This document shows positions 10,847 to 22,107 of a stretch of 64,000 bases of DNA, in pieces. The DNA lies in the NCBI GenBank assembly GCA_037783415.1, contig JAZGTN010000058.1, positions 6,794,001 to 6,858,000 of the forward strand, written 5' to 3'. The first letter of the stretch is position 1; each line of letters begins with the position of its first letter. The DNA comes from Leptasterias polaris (lineage: Eukaryota > Echinodermata > Asteroidea > Forcipulatida > Asteriidae). Below the pieces are notes generated by a model. That model was not told the origin of the DNA and did no database searches. It was given only the letters and a program-made list of their open reading frames with translations. The position numbers and the translations under genes were made by a program.

Positions 10847-12644
10847 CTGAAAACAAAATATAACAAATAACATAAGGTACTGATTATATGACCACACTTT
10901 TATTTGCTAATTCTATTTGTGCCATAAAACACTCTGATGGGTTCAGCAAATTGATCACCATTCAGTATGTTTCATACAGTTTGTTTCCTGTCATGACTTT
11001 CACTACATCACACAAATTAAATATCCAAAATCACACACACTGCTCAACATTAAGGTTGAACAAAACTATAGTACCTTTCAATTATCTAACCCAGTTGGAA
11101 TATTAGTCACAGCATGTACAACTTTTACATTCAGCAATCAATATATTAGCCACATAACCCAGCCCACATTATAATATTCATTCGTCACACCATACACATC
11201 TTTAATTTCTCCAATTGTTTACAGCAAGTGTTACCAGTAATACATTCCATACAGAACCAATTGTATATTAACTTTATTGTTGGCGAGTTTCATGACTTGT
11301 ATTGTAGCGTTGTACTTGTTATCATTGAATCCTTCAAATAAGTATGAAAAGGGTGAGACCACCTTGTTAAGCACGCTTTCAATGTAGTGTGTTGAACTTT
11401 CACTACAGCCCAAATATACTAATTGACATGTAATGACATCAATATGCTTGACCAAAGTATTTCCGACATAAAATGGCATTGCCAACAAAATTCTATTTCT
11501 GTTCCGTTTCTTATTTTAAAGGGTTCATTTCATAACCCTAACTTTTATTCACATTGCTAATTAAATATCAAATAAGACTACCTGAGCACTTATGACAACA
11601 CTGCGCACTTATGACATCAAAACACCTGGGTGTCAGACATACTTTACACAACACCTTTGTGCACATTCAATCATCACATCACCTGCCTGACCATAGTATG
11701 GAATACATGCATGTAATCATACTACACAAACATACAAGATGTGCGCGTAGGTCGTTGAAATAACACGTTGTTTGAAATTCGCATTATTCGCATACCTTGT
11801 TTTTATATTTTGGCCTTAGTCAAAGTGCTTTTCCATGACTAGCTGTCCCTTTACAAATTCTAGCCAGTTTCACACACCCTTTTGATACAAATATCAATCC
11901 AGCATTAACCTTACAATGCCCTACACTTAGGCTACAACCAATACTAATGACTAATCCAGTACTTCAAAAAAAGAATTGACGTAATGATTCTCCAACCATG
12001 CAAACAACATCAAGAATAGTAGTAATACATGTACTAAATACTAATATGCATGCCATCTTTCATTTATGATCATATTTACACGTATACTGGAAACATAGGC
12101 CTACCAGTGCCCACTTGCTGATAGTACTAGTAACTATTAAGTAACTTAGTAAGTGTATTTTTTAAATTTATAATTATATTCTATAATTATATTAGTATTA
12201 TGACGTTGTGATGATGCATACATCACATCATAGAGCAAGGACATGATGTACCACCACATTTACCCACGATGACTAACATTAGTGACTGGGTTCTGTGACT
12301 GATTACCACTGTATACCGAACTGATACTGTGATGAACTCACTGTAGTGATACTAACATCAAAATAATAACTACTTTAAAGTTTACACTAACTAACGTACG
12401 GTATGGTGTTAACACTGGCATGCATGACTAGTCATACTGTCTACTGATCATAAACACAACACTTGAAAGTTCAAACTTTTCCGTACAAATTACAACATTT
12501 TGTCTATTTCATCTTTCTATCACACAAACAATACTTATGCACAGCGATTTGAAAGAAATGATATGCAATTTTCCTAAAGATAGAACACAATATATTCAAC
12601 TAAAAACTGTTTTTTAAACTCGCAAATTCCTCAGGCCTACTCAC
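10847..12644 (-). other. Probable intron or 5' region of the Helentron transcript; no gene seen
   Basis: Bounded by an acceptor at 10847-10848 and a donor GTGAGTA at 12644. AT-rich with many short direct motifs and an AT palindrome near 12165-12190. A copy of the word catagagcaaggac near 12230 recurs in the palindrome at 12877. A minus-strand 85-codon frame at 11231-11488 resembles nothing I know. Confidence 0.4.
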
Positions 12645-12809
12645 TTGTCGTGTCTGTCATGTAAACTGGATACTGCATGCCCTGATGGATAGTTCCCCAT
12701 CCAATCATATCTAGCAAAATCAACTGTTGAAGACTGGATTTACGACCTCTCTTTAGTAGAGGTACAGCCGAAACAGATATACCGCCCGCTGTTGGTACGT
12801 CATAATGGC
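12645..12809 (-). other. Candidate 5' exon upstream of Helentron ORF1
   Basis: Has an acceptor-like TTTTAATAG before 12809 and a donor ACAA/GTGAGTA at its end. One frame is open through it (VPTAGGISVSAVPLLKRG, then LLDMIGWG) but does not continue into ORF1 in phase. It is either untranslated leader or part of another transcript. No family recognised. Confidence 0.3.
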
Positions 12810-12876
12810 CTATTAAAAACACATGTTATACAAAAAACTGTTTCAGAAAGTGGTTTAACCGTAAAGGCTATAACAC

Positions 12877-12910
12877 ACCATAGAGCAAGGACCAGTCCTT
12901 GCTCTATGGT
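12877..12910. repeat. Perfect palindrome, 16-bp arms with 2-nt loop
   Basis: The arm reads ACCATAGAGCAAGGAC and its exact complement follows after CA. Related words (catagag-aaagg) recur near 12230, 59068 and 59840, so this is probably a small foldback repeat family. Confidence 0.85.
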
Positions 12911-13095
12911 CACACCAAACAATTTTCAGGCAACCAGCACGGTTGCTGGCAGTGGCAATCTTTACAAAGAAAAATATTCACTTTTAATTGTTACATTAAT
13001 TTACTTGGGGAAAGCAAGACATTTTTGAAAAACGTAGTTAATGCTAGTGTGTTCCCTTTTCCTACGTTTCAAAAAAATTGCCCTGTGTAACAAGT

Positions 13096-13290
13096 CACCC
13101 AATTTCATAAAGCCTGTTTGCAAGCACAAAAACTTGCTAAGTGCAGAAAAACTTTGCTTAGCAGAAACAGGTTACCTGCCAACATTCCATAAAGTTAACA
13201 TTGTTGCAACTGGTGCCCCGCTTATTTTTTGCTAAGCAAAGAAATTTTCCAAGCAGTATTTTCTGCTAAACAGCTTTATGAAATTGGACC
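13096..13290 (-). mobile_element. Short TIR element (MITE), copy 1
   Basis: Ends read CCCAATTTCATAAAGC and its near complement GCTTTATGAAATTGG. The interior is rich in TGCTTAGC/GCTAAGCA words. The reverse complement aligns along its length with 13393-13580. Confidence 0.75.
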
Positions 13291-13392
13291 AGAGTAGCCT
13301 AATTATTGCTTTCTAACCCGCGGTAAGCACACGAGTGACGTAACAATACACATCCACAGTGAACGTGCGTGCGCGCCGTAATAATGTTCTGC

Positions 13393-13580
13393 TATCTTCA
13401 TAAAGCTGTTTAGCAGCAAATGATGCTTAGCAAATTCTGTTGCTAAGCAAAATCTGAGTGTGGCACTAGTGCAACAATGTAAACTTTATGGAGTATTGGC
13501 TGGTAACCCGTTTCTGCTAAGTACTATTTTTATGTGCTAAGCAGGTTTTTGTGCTTACAGGCTTTATGAAATTGGGACCA
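13393..13580 (+). mobile_element. Short TIR element (MITE), copy 2, inverted to copy 1
   Basis: Shares CTTCATAAAGCTGTTTAGCAG at the left and GCTTTATGAAATTGG at the right, plus the internal words GTGCAACAATGT and TTTCTGCTAAG, with the opposite strand of copy 1. The left end is slightly truncated. Confidence 0.75.
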
Positions 13581-15099
13581 GGAAACATGTTAAAATTCGT
13601 TTATGTTTACGGGCGTTTTTCTGTTATAATATTTTTATTAATAATAAGCGCAAACATTTGCTTACCATTACCATCACCTTGAAATTGGGCCCTGAGCCCA
13701 ACACACCTTTGCCATGGTGCGGTCAACATAATTTCTTCCTATTCAAAGCTATGTAACTAAACCGAAGCTTGAAGAAAAGAATAGTCTGTTTCGTTTTGCC
13801 TCAGTCTAGTGCTCACCGGCACTTTTATTTGTTACTTACAACGATTTCGCCGCAGTTTGACCTCAACCTGCCCACTGTGCAACGGTCTTCCGCAAATGTG
13901 TTTGTTTTACATCATATTTGTATTATTGTTTCCTGCTAGCAAATGTAAATCTGAGTTGTACATTCTTACACACAAAGGTAATTTTCTACGTCATCAATGC
14001 ATTCACATTCATTTTCAGGAATTGCACAATAACTATAAAATTAGTTTATATATTCCATAATGTAGCAACCGTAAATTCAAATAGTGTGTATTGTGCATAC
14101 ACCATAGACCATAGCTCTATGGCATTCACACACATCCGTTGTACGTGGGGAGCTTCGATCAGTCCACGTCGCGATGGTCGAATGAGATTATTTTCAACGT
14201 AGGTGGCGCGCTGGTGGCGCTACCCCTTTTGCCCCCCACCCCCCCCCCCTGGTATTGTGCGTGCTACGCGCATGCCCCGCATTCGATCCAACATTACGGA
14301 CGTTGTGGAACTTATCGAAACTGTGTCGAGTGCAACGTTGATAAATAATTGCCAGCAATTTCTGTGAAGGTGTGTTTCTTTTCAACATCTCGATCATACC
14401 TTATTTTCAGTTTCAATTTAATATAAACCTCCTTTATGTTTATATCACTAATGTTGATATCACTAATGTTGTATATTTTACAATCTCAATACTCATTCAC
14501 AGATTATCAATATTTCTCAACTAATTCACGACATCTTAGCGATTTTGTACTGTTATGGCACAATAAAATAATAATAATAAAAATAATAATAATTTTCATA
14601 TCCAATTTCATCAATTTTCCAAACATTGAACTATGATTTTGCAACTTCTGTTAACGTCATCATGACTTAGGCCTACCTACTTTTACATCCATCTACATGA
14701 TGTCGTCTTAATGTATGCCCATACAAAATGTCCACACATTGTCAAAAAATGGTAAATATGTCTAACCATTGATTTGCACAACCCATCAGTACACTATAAA
14801 CACATCTTCACAATGACTACTTGCTTTTTACCAACTAGGTCCATCTACAGGCATGATTTAAATTTGGTTCAAACTGACCGTATACAAACTTCCCCCAAAA
14901 ACATGCATTCATGGCCCTATGAATAACAACTTATCTTTCTAAAAAATACATATAAAACAATTCCAATAATATCTCAAACTTTTTTGATATTTTCTACTCA
15001 ACAACACCATTACTACATTGTCTACCACAAACCAGTGCACTTACTGGTTTATACCTGCTTCCTTGCTATAGGCTAGAACCCTAAACCTCGACCTCAGAA
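13581..15099. other. No gene recognised
   Basis: AT-rich spacer with a C-tract near 14240, scattered TAAT/ATAA runs near 14560-14600 and short open frames without recognisable content. Confidence 0.6.
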
Positions 15100-15415
15100 C
15101 ACTCATTTATTATCATTGGTTTCACCATTACGTTGCACTCATTGGCTATAAACAACTTTCTTGGCTCACCTCCAACTCTAACAACCTCCCTCGCCATTGG
15201 CTTAAACAGAATCCGCGCACTCATTTGCTATAAACAACTTTCTTGGCTGACCTCCAACTCTAACAACCTCCCTCGCCATTGGCTTAAACAGAATCCGCGC
15301 ACTCATTGGCTAGCACAATTGCTTCTCCCTCATGATTGACTTCTAATACAAGGCCAAGAGTTCACTTCAGTTGACAAAACCCATATAAAGAGTCTAAGAA
15401 CAATCTGAACTCAAT
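15100..15415 (+). promoter_or_regulatory. CCAAT/TATA promoter of the RPA-like gene, with an 82-bp tandem duplication
   Basis: ATTGG (inverted CCAAT) occurs near 15115, 15141, 15194, 15276 and 15304, mostly as ATTGGCT. An 82-bp unit (15136-15217 and 15218-15299) is duplicated almost perfectly and carries two of these boxes per copy. TATAAAG lies at 15384-15390. A non-coding first exon of about 75 bp ends at 15490 before GTAAGTAC. Order and spacing fit a plus-strand polymerase II promoter. Confidence 0.65.
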
Positions 15416-15846
15416 GCCCCCATTTCTCTACAACAATTCAGAGCCACTCACATCATCCTGCCTGTGGACCTTCTGCACAACTCTGCCTATGTAAGTACAC
15501 AACTCCTAAACTGATCCGCTGAACTGTTCAATAATAACTTGGACACGGCGACCCGAGGATCAGAGGACACATTAACATGCTCAACAAAGTCAGGATGAAT
15601 GCAGGCACCAGCCTAACTGACTTGAGAGTTTTATAGTACAGATAATCCAACTGACTTTTCAATTACGTTTACAAACAATATTCTCTAATTACCCAATAAG
15701 TGCCACGCTGCCCAATTACTCAATTAAATACAAGCACATAAGTACAAATAATTTCGCACTAACAAATCCACCCTTTTCAAACTCTGAGTCACTTGATGCA
15801 ATTTGAAATCTGTAAATTGCCACATTTCTTAATTCTACAGTCAACT

Positions 15847-18800
15847 ATGGAAACCATCATACAAGTACAGAAGAGCCCTGCACGAAAGGCACCATATGAA
15901 AAAGCATTCAGGGCCCTAATAGTGAAAATAGTGCTAAAAGATGGAGCACATGAGATCAGCTTTGCCGACCACACAGCAGCTGTAAAGTGTGTCGCTTACG
16001 ATAACGTCTGCGAAAGGTTTCATGCAGGAGAAGTGATAATCATGCGTCACTTCACAATCGGTGTCTCTGGGGTTTTACTTGCCAATAAGAGGTCAAAAGT
16101 TACTGTTTGTCCACCGCTCAAACACACCATCAGTGATGACATCATGACCCAAGCCAATATGCTAGTCGACCCTCCAGCACCAACAATTGTACCAATCGAT
16201 TCTATCCGCGTCGACGCAACTAAGACGACCGTCAGCATCGAAGGCATTGTCACACAAGTAAGTAAACAACTCGACCAACACCACAAACATAATTAATGTC
16301 ACTCCATTCCCAACCATCTGACACACTATAATATGGCCCACCACACTTTCCATCTGCTATTTCCAACAATTATTAGAGTGTACAGTCACTGTACTTTTCC
16401 TATCTTCCCATTACATTCCATTCAACACCAACAATAATAACATAAATTTGTAAATTTGTTACTTGCATTCAAAATGTTTTCTACAAAGTAATTACAGCCG
16501 CGCTTCTTCACTTCCTTTCTAAATTATGGTAAACTTTCTCAATAATTATACTGCCAACCGTCTTTAACAACTATTTACAATCTTTCCTTTCCACTTGAAG
16601 GATGAAGTACCAAAAGTTGTGGCTCCTAATCAGACAGTGAGAAACATCGAATTGGAAGACAAGTCTGGAACGATCAACGTGGCTTTGTGGAACGACTTTG
16701 CTACTAAGTCTCCAGTAAAATCAGGAGACCATATCAAAATCACGCACCTCTCACCAAAAAACAACAAATACCTGCAGGCCATCTCCCTAACATCGACAAG
16801 GAACACTCACATTGATGTATGTACAAACACTTATTGCTATTTCGAAATTTGCTTTATGACTATTGATCACGGAACTATGGACTGTATACCTACCTAAGTT
16901 TTTTCATTACTTCACCAAATACCGTGTTACCGACAAACACTTATTGCTATTTCGAAATTTGCTTTATGACTATTGATCACGGAACTATGGACTGTATACC
17001 TACCTAAGTTTTTTCATTACTTCACCAAATACCGTGTTACCGACAAAGCAGTGCTTGTCAACTTTGACATATCAATTCATTCCTTTTTAATAACGCTATG
17101 CGATCAAGCAAAATGAGTCGTTTGTCGACCCTTGTAATTTTTTTTTTATACATCTGAAAAGAGCAAAAGCTATGCTTTTCTACTTTTAAAACTACATGTT
17201 TATAAAACCTTTTGTTCAAAAGTTATGAAAGCAGAAACACCAAGTGATATGAGAAAATGAAACAAAGAGAAAGGGGTTTAAAACCCGAATACCGGCACCG
17301 AAACGCCTTCGAAGTGAGACAACTTGTATTAGTTCTAAACATGCGATAAACATGCAGCAAACGTCCGTAAATAGAACGCTATCGCGACATGACTACAATC
17401 TAAAAATAGCACATTATGGCGCCCATAAGCAAAAATCCCCTCCAAAGGTTCAAAGGTCGGAAGTCCTATTATCACCAACGCTTGTGAAGCACGGGTTGCT
17501 GTTCAATCTCTATGGAGTACGGACCGTATTGTATGCACCATGTATCACACGCGCAATGTACACAGTCATGGCAACCTTCCGCTTCTTTCGCAATAAACTT
17601 ATTGGTGTTTTTACACACGGAATACCGTGATTTGATAGGATTTTTCAAAGGGTTTGAGGTGCAGAAGTTATCTGTAGGTAAGAGAGGCACTCGTATTCAT
17701 TTTCAAAAGTATGTTGTGATTGTTTCAAATCACTTTTGTAGTATTTTCCCCATTGAGATGACAGCACAGTTGAGAGAACTTGTGTGCACAACTTGCCACG
17801 TAACAAACGTACGCAAACAATGTTTTCAAATTTTTTGTTGATTTCTCTTTCTCTCACATGTACATCGGCATATTTCCATGCTAATTTTAACCCCTTAGTG
17901 ATGTTATTTATCAGGAAAGAAGTCGCCAATGTAAAATAAATATATTTTGGCACTTGAATTTACCCAATTTTTTTTTTGAAAATTTTACCCCTGTTGAACT
18001 GTTTTGGTTTGTTTCTCCGTAATAAAATTTCCGACAAACGACTCATTTAGCTTGATCGCATCACTTTCTGTTCATCAGGTAACCTTGGTTCTTGTGTCCA
18101 CAGTACTTACCACAACCAATGTGGTCGAACTAGTTGTACCGGTTTAGCACAAAGCGGTTGCTTACACCACTACTGCTCAAGTTGTGTGGAATTAATACTA
18201 ATTTAAATGTTTCTTGTTTATTTAATAGTCCATAATAGGTTTGCCCTTTTCAAATCACGTGCTTTGTTGAATGTTAATAATCTTACTTTGTTGATGCTGT
18301 TCAACATGATTCCTCCCTACTACAAAATTTAATGTCCCATATTATACACTATAAATTGTTTGGCCACAACATCCATCAAAGAGCTTACTTACTTTATTAC
18401 AAAACAACACCTTGTTCCAATTTTTACGAGGTTTAACATTGACCTATCACGATTAATTTACATCGCTTGTAGGCTCATGAATCACCCAATCTACCATGCA
18501 GTTAGGAAAGTCAATGGGCCCCGCAAATGTAAATTATCGCAATTACAGATGGTCGGTACAATGTCAAGTAAGCAGAAGGGCGATTTTACACACAGTTTTC
18601 AACAAACACTGGTGCGAGTTGTAAAATTCTATACAAAACCAGACGGAGTTCAAGCGCCTTGTTTTGTTATGAAAAAAAAAAAACATTTCCCACAACACAT
18701 ACTGTGTATTCTTCATAATTTTGAAGGGAAGAAAACTGTTACTGCGTTTGGTAGCAATGATGTAAAAACGAAAGAGAGTCCTCTACATGCATGTATCATT

Positions 18801-19263
18801 CCATTGGGAAAACTTACAGCGGTTAGTGTGTGTGTGTGACTGAAAACATGCACAACCAAATTGATATGCAAACGCTCTTCACTTACAGATCATCCCAGAC
18901 GACAAAGTAGAAAAAACCATTGAAGTGATAACGGTTGAAGATACAACTGAGAGTACCATCCTTTTGCTGTGTCAGGTTGACGACGCTATCCGTACACTAT
19001 CCATGAAAAAAGGTGTTGCTGAAGCCCTGTGGAAAAGTTCCACCACTGAGGCCATAATGTCAGCTCTTCAGAAACAACAAACGTACACATTTGTAATGCA
19101 GAACTCGAACATCATCAGCTCTAACATACAATCCGACAGACCTACCAACACTGCTGGACCGTCCACCTCCACTGCCACTGCTCCCGCCCCTGACACTTCT
19201 GCTGCTCCTCGTATTGCCACGCCAAAGCCTACAAAACCAGCCAAGAAACTGTTCAAATCTTAA
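15847..19263 (+). CDS. RPA-like OB-fold protein, spliced (about 333 aa)
   Basis: Coding exons 15847-16257, 16601-16816 and 18889-19263, preceded by a leader exon of about 15415-15490. Junctions are CTACAG/TCAACT at 15840, CAA/GTAAGT at 16257, TTGAAG/GATGAA at 16600, GAT/GTATGT at 16816 and TTACAG/ATCATC at 18888. All coding junctions are phase 0. The first OB-like segment contains HEISFADHTAAVKCVAYD. The second, spanning exons 1-2, resembles the RPA1 DNA-binding fold: SIEGIVTQ, IELEDKSGTINVALWND, VKSGDHIKITHLSP. A third segment follows (IEVITVEDTTESTILLL). The C-terminal 45 residues are Thr/Ser/Ala/Pro-rich with a basic end. Probably binds single-stranded DNA. Some Helitrons carry RPA genes, but this one is opposite in strand to the Helentron, so it may be an independent gene or another element's gene. 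No stop or frameshift seen. Confidence 0.7.
16823..17042. repeat. Perfect 110-bp tandem duplication in the last intron
   Basis: The two copies, 16823-16932 and 16933-17042, are identical by eye. The duplication starts 6 bp after the exon junction, just beyond the GTATGT donor, which is not itself duplicated. Confidence 0.9.
17099..18061. mobile_element. Non-autonomous TIR DNA element inside the RPA-like gene intron
   Basis: Terminal inverted repeats of about 29 bp: TGCGATCAAGCAAAATGAGT at the left and the complement ending AGCTTGATCGCA at the right, with one mismatch. Length is 963 bp. Internal frames (17512-17841 plus, 17645-17953 minus) show no transposase motif. I cannot define a target duplication, so the superfamily is open. 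Confidence 0.75.
18360..18839 (+). other. Unassigned 159-codon open frame in the RPA-like gene intron
   Basis: Open frame just before the last coding exon, containing VRVVKFYTKPDGVQAP and a poly-Lys run. Not recognised, and not needed to join the flanking exons, which are already in phase. Could be an alternative exon, an element remnant or chance. Confidence 0.2.
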
Positions 19264-19620
19264 AGTCATACTCTCATCCAGCAAACACACATTGGTAGTG
19301 ACGCCCTCGCTTGACCAAAATGATCCAATCGTTTCACTGTTAATGTGTGTCTTCCCCCACAGTTTCCACAATTCCCCTGCTAGGACGGCATAATATACTC
19401 ATGTAGTTACATACATTGCAACTAAAACCAATGTGAATACTCAAATTTTTACACAAGACCTAATACTAAATGAGGATAAAACCTGTGATGTCGTTTCTGA
19501 GTCTTTTTACAGTAAAACAAACACCTTGTCTGCGCCGTTTCAAAAACTCAGTTACGCCTACTGTTCAGTTGCTAATAACCTCATTATCCTACATCGTCAC
19601 ATCATGCCGTCCTTTCAGGG

Positions 19621-19869
19621 AATAGACACAATGTGCTACCACAGTCACGTGACTCTTTGTGTAATATACAATGTTAATTTATACAATGTAAACAAACCTA
19701 CCAAACAATGCACAACAAACAATGCACAGCGAGCACACAAAACCATGCCTGCTTCCCGCCTTACGGCAAGAGCGCTCGGAAGCAGCCATGCGCCTTGCTT
19801 GTTTGGTTTGTTTACATTTATAAATACCCACTATCGGTCACGTGCATGCACTCGCTGATTGTGTCTATT
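19621..19869. repeat. Inverted-repeat element (about 249 bp)
   Basis: Ends AATAGACACAAT and ATTGTGTCTATT. Internal inverted matches are CACGTGAC and ATGTAAACAAAC with CCAAACAA. The arms are interrupted rather than perfect. Probably an old foldback/MITE. Confidence 0.55.
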
Positions 19870-19904
19870 GTATACATCATTCAGCCAGCAAGACAACAAA
19901 TTCA

Positions 19905-20165
19905 CAAACGTGTATTTATTTTATTTTTATTTTTTATTTATTGGTTTAATTACTTTTTAATTTATTGACTGATTGATTGATTGATTTATTTATTTATTTA
20001 TTTGTTTGTCATTAATTTATTTATGTTGTTTTTCATTTTGTTTTGTTGCTTTGTCGTTTCTGTTTTGGGTTTTTTCCCCTTCCGTTATTGCATTGTACTG
20101 TATTTTCTGTACTTGTACTGTTCAGGTCGAATAAATAATAATAATAATAATAATAATAATTGCCA
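19905..20165. repeat. Low-complexity tract ending in (ATA)n
   Basis: T-rich TTTAT/TTGA repeats from 19915 to 20035, then GTACTGT words and a GTCGAATAAATAATAATAAT tail at 20124-20160. The tail looks like the 3' end of a non-LTR element on the plus strand, with no coding part visible. Confidence 0.5.
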
Positions 20166-20733
20166 TTAAAACATTTGCTAAACTTCTTTCACAGTTCAAC
20201 AACTAGCCTTCACTGAATAACAAATTACCTGTACATACTTATAATTTCGCAAATTCACCAAACGTTTCTCTTGTTTTCCTTGATAATTCTTATAATAATG
20301 TGGTTATGCAACATTTCTTACAATTTAAATGTTGCTCGTAAAACGCAACAAATCCAATATTATAACAATCTCAAAAAAATACCACCCTCTGAATTTTGCT
20401 CCATCCTCTCTTTTTATTGTTCACAAAAAAGCAAATCAACCACAAATCCACAAACCATAGTTAGTGTTTTAGTTCTCAGACTTTCTCCCAAATTGCGCCT
20501 CTAACATAAAAACATACAATCCGTAACTGTTCTACATATCCATACTGCTATTGTTATCCTTCAATGGTACTTTGAAGTTAAGCTCTTAAAGATCACTGTT
20601 TTCAATGTGTAATCATAAACGTTCTATTTCAACTAAAGTATAAATATATATATTTCTCAAGATATGTTACTTAGTAGTTACTCGTTCAAATAAACCACAC
20701 GTTCAAACTTTCTGGATGTCTAACTTGTACTTT

Positions 20734-20976
20734 TTACTTAATCCCAAAACCTTCTTGTAAGTCGTATAGGTCCACCAAAGCTGACTGATTGACAATTGCG
20801 CGCCAACCAATGCTCTCCTCCGGTACACTCTGCGGATGACTGAATGTCGGGCCCGTCCACTCCGGAATGTTGTCTCCCCATCGTTTCCCTTGCCTTCCCC
20901 GTTTCCTTTTCCTAAAATCTGTGCCTTGTGGTATCAGCTTTGGAATCGTGTTGACCGAGAGATGTGACCATACCAC
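20734..20976 (-). pseudogene. C-terminal remnant of a non-LTR retrotransposon ORF2
   Basis: Reads GRQGKRWGDNIPEWTG followed by a W-R block and ends in a stop. This matches the conserved tail that follows reverse transcriptase in several LINE families (R-Q-x-K-R-W-x-D-N-I-x-E-W-T-G). No upstream polymerase remains, so it is a 5'-truncated dead copy. Confidence 0.6.
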
Positions 20977-20999
20977 CTCACTTTCCCCTTCTTTACTGT

Positions 21000-21244
21000 T
21001 GCAAGCAGCCCCTGTTATCTAAACATCACTACAACTCAAACACCCAGTTTTCTTTTTTTCATTGTATACACTCCTACTTATTAAACACTTCTAAGGGCAA
21101 TGATGATAACAATTGAAACTGGCAAGACATTTTCTACCTTTTTAAAAGTGCTAAAAGTGACTGCCAAACGTTGTTTCTGACGCCCTAATTGACACCCTAA
21201 TTATTAAATACATCACCTCCAACAGTTTACCGTTTCCATTTCAC
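21000..21244. other. No gene recognised
   Basis: Unique-looking AT-rich DNA between the LINE remnant and the CRE-like array. Confidence 0.5.
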
Positions 21245-22062
21245 ATATTTCACAATCTATATCAAATCATCCACAAGAGACCGTAGGTTTCAGTTTGTGG
21301 GATTGGGTACGGATAAATTAGGCCTTCATTAATTCAGTGTGCGTTACCTCTACTTCCGGTCGAAACCGGAAGTGGCTTGTAATTCAAAAGTGCTAAATGT
21401 TATGAAAATGCTTTAAACGATGTTAGTGTCCGGCAAAGGTGTGCAGTTAAAATAAAATACCGATGACGTCACGATACACAAGAGCGCCCTCTAGCGGCAG
21501 TTGGAAAACTGTCCAAAATGCACTTTGAGAAGATGTGTGTTGCGAAGTTTGTTGTAATCGCTTCATAATTGATACACATGATGAACGTCAAGCAGCCAAC
21601 ATATGTGTGAAGTTTTAGATTGATTACGTCATCAGGGGTCACGTGACGTGACATTAAAGGTGTACTATTTGAAGTCGTATATCTCAAAAAGTACAGGTCT
21701 GATCACGTTGAAACTTGGCAAGTCGTTAGATAATGGCAAGTTCCTGTCAAACCTGTAATGACGTCATGATGACGTCATCACACGATTTGTTATGATTTTT
21801 TCATGTTTTGCCCCTTTAAGTCATAAACTGCTAACAAAAAACTTTTTTAAACAGGCTTGATATGTCATAACTGATTCGAAAAATAATTGACGTCATCATG
21901 ACGTTATCATTCGCCATGTTATATTAAATTAAAGGTACAGTTTTACAAGATATATAGACAATGAATTGGATCTCACAAGGCATTCAATATTGTATTTATT
22001 CACTTGATTATGTACACACAACAAACTTTCATATTCGCTTGAGTAATTTGAAAATATTATTA

Positions 22063-22107
22063 GCGAAACAGCTTTGCATTTGTTCACAAATGCAATTGAG
22101 CTCTAGT
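22063..22107 (-). repeat. Family 3 leader, unit 1
   Basis: Minus strand reads ACTAG, then a GCATTTGT/ACAAATGC hairpin (22076-22093), then AGCTGTTTCGC, then TAATAAT. The layout matches the leaders at 37350, 40837, 44070 and 49271. Confidence 0.75.

Noticed and set aside
10841..10897. 19-residue N-terminal extension of ORF1
   Set aside because: It lies across a good splice acceptor (TTTTGTTTTCAG), so MPKYQ is the more likely start.
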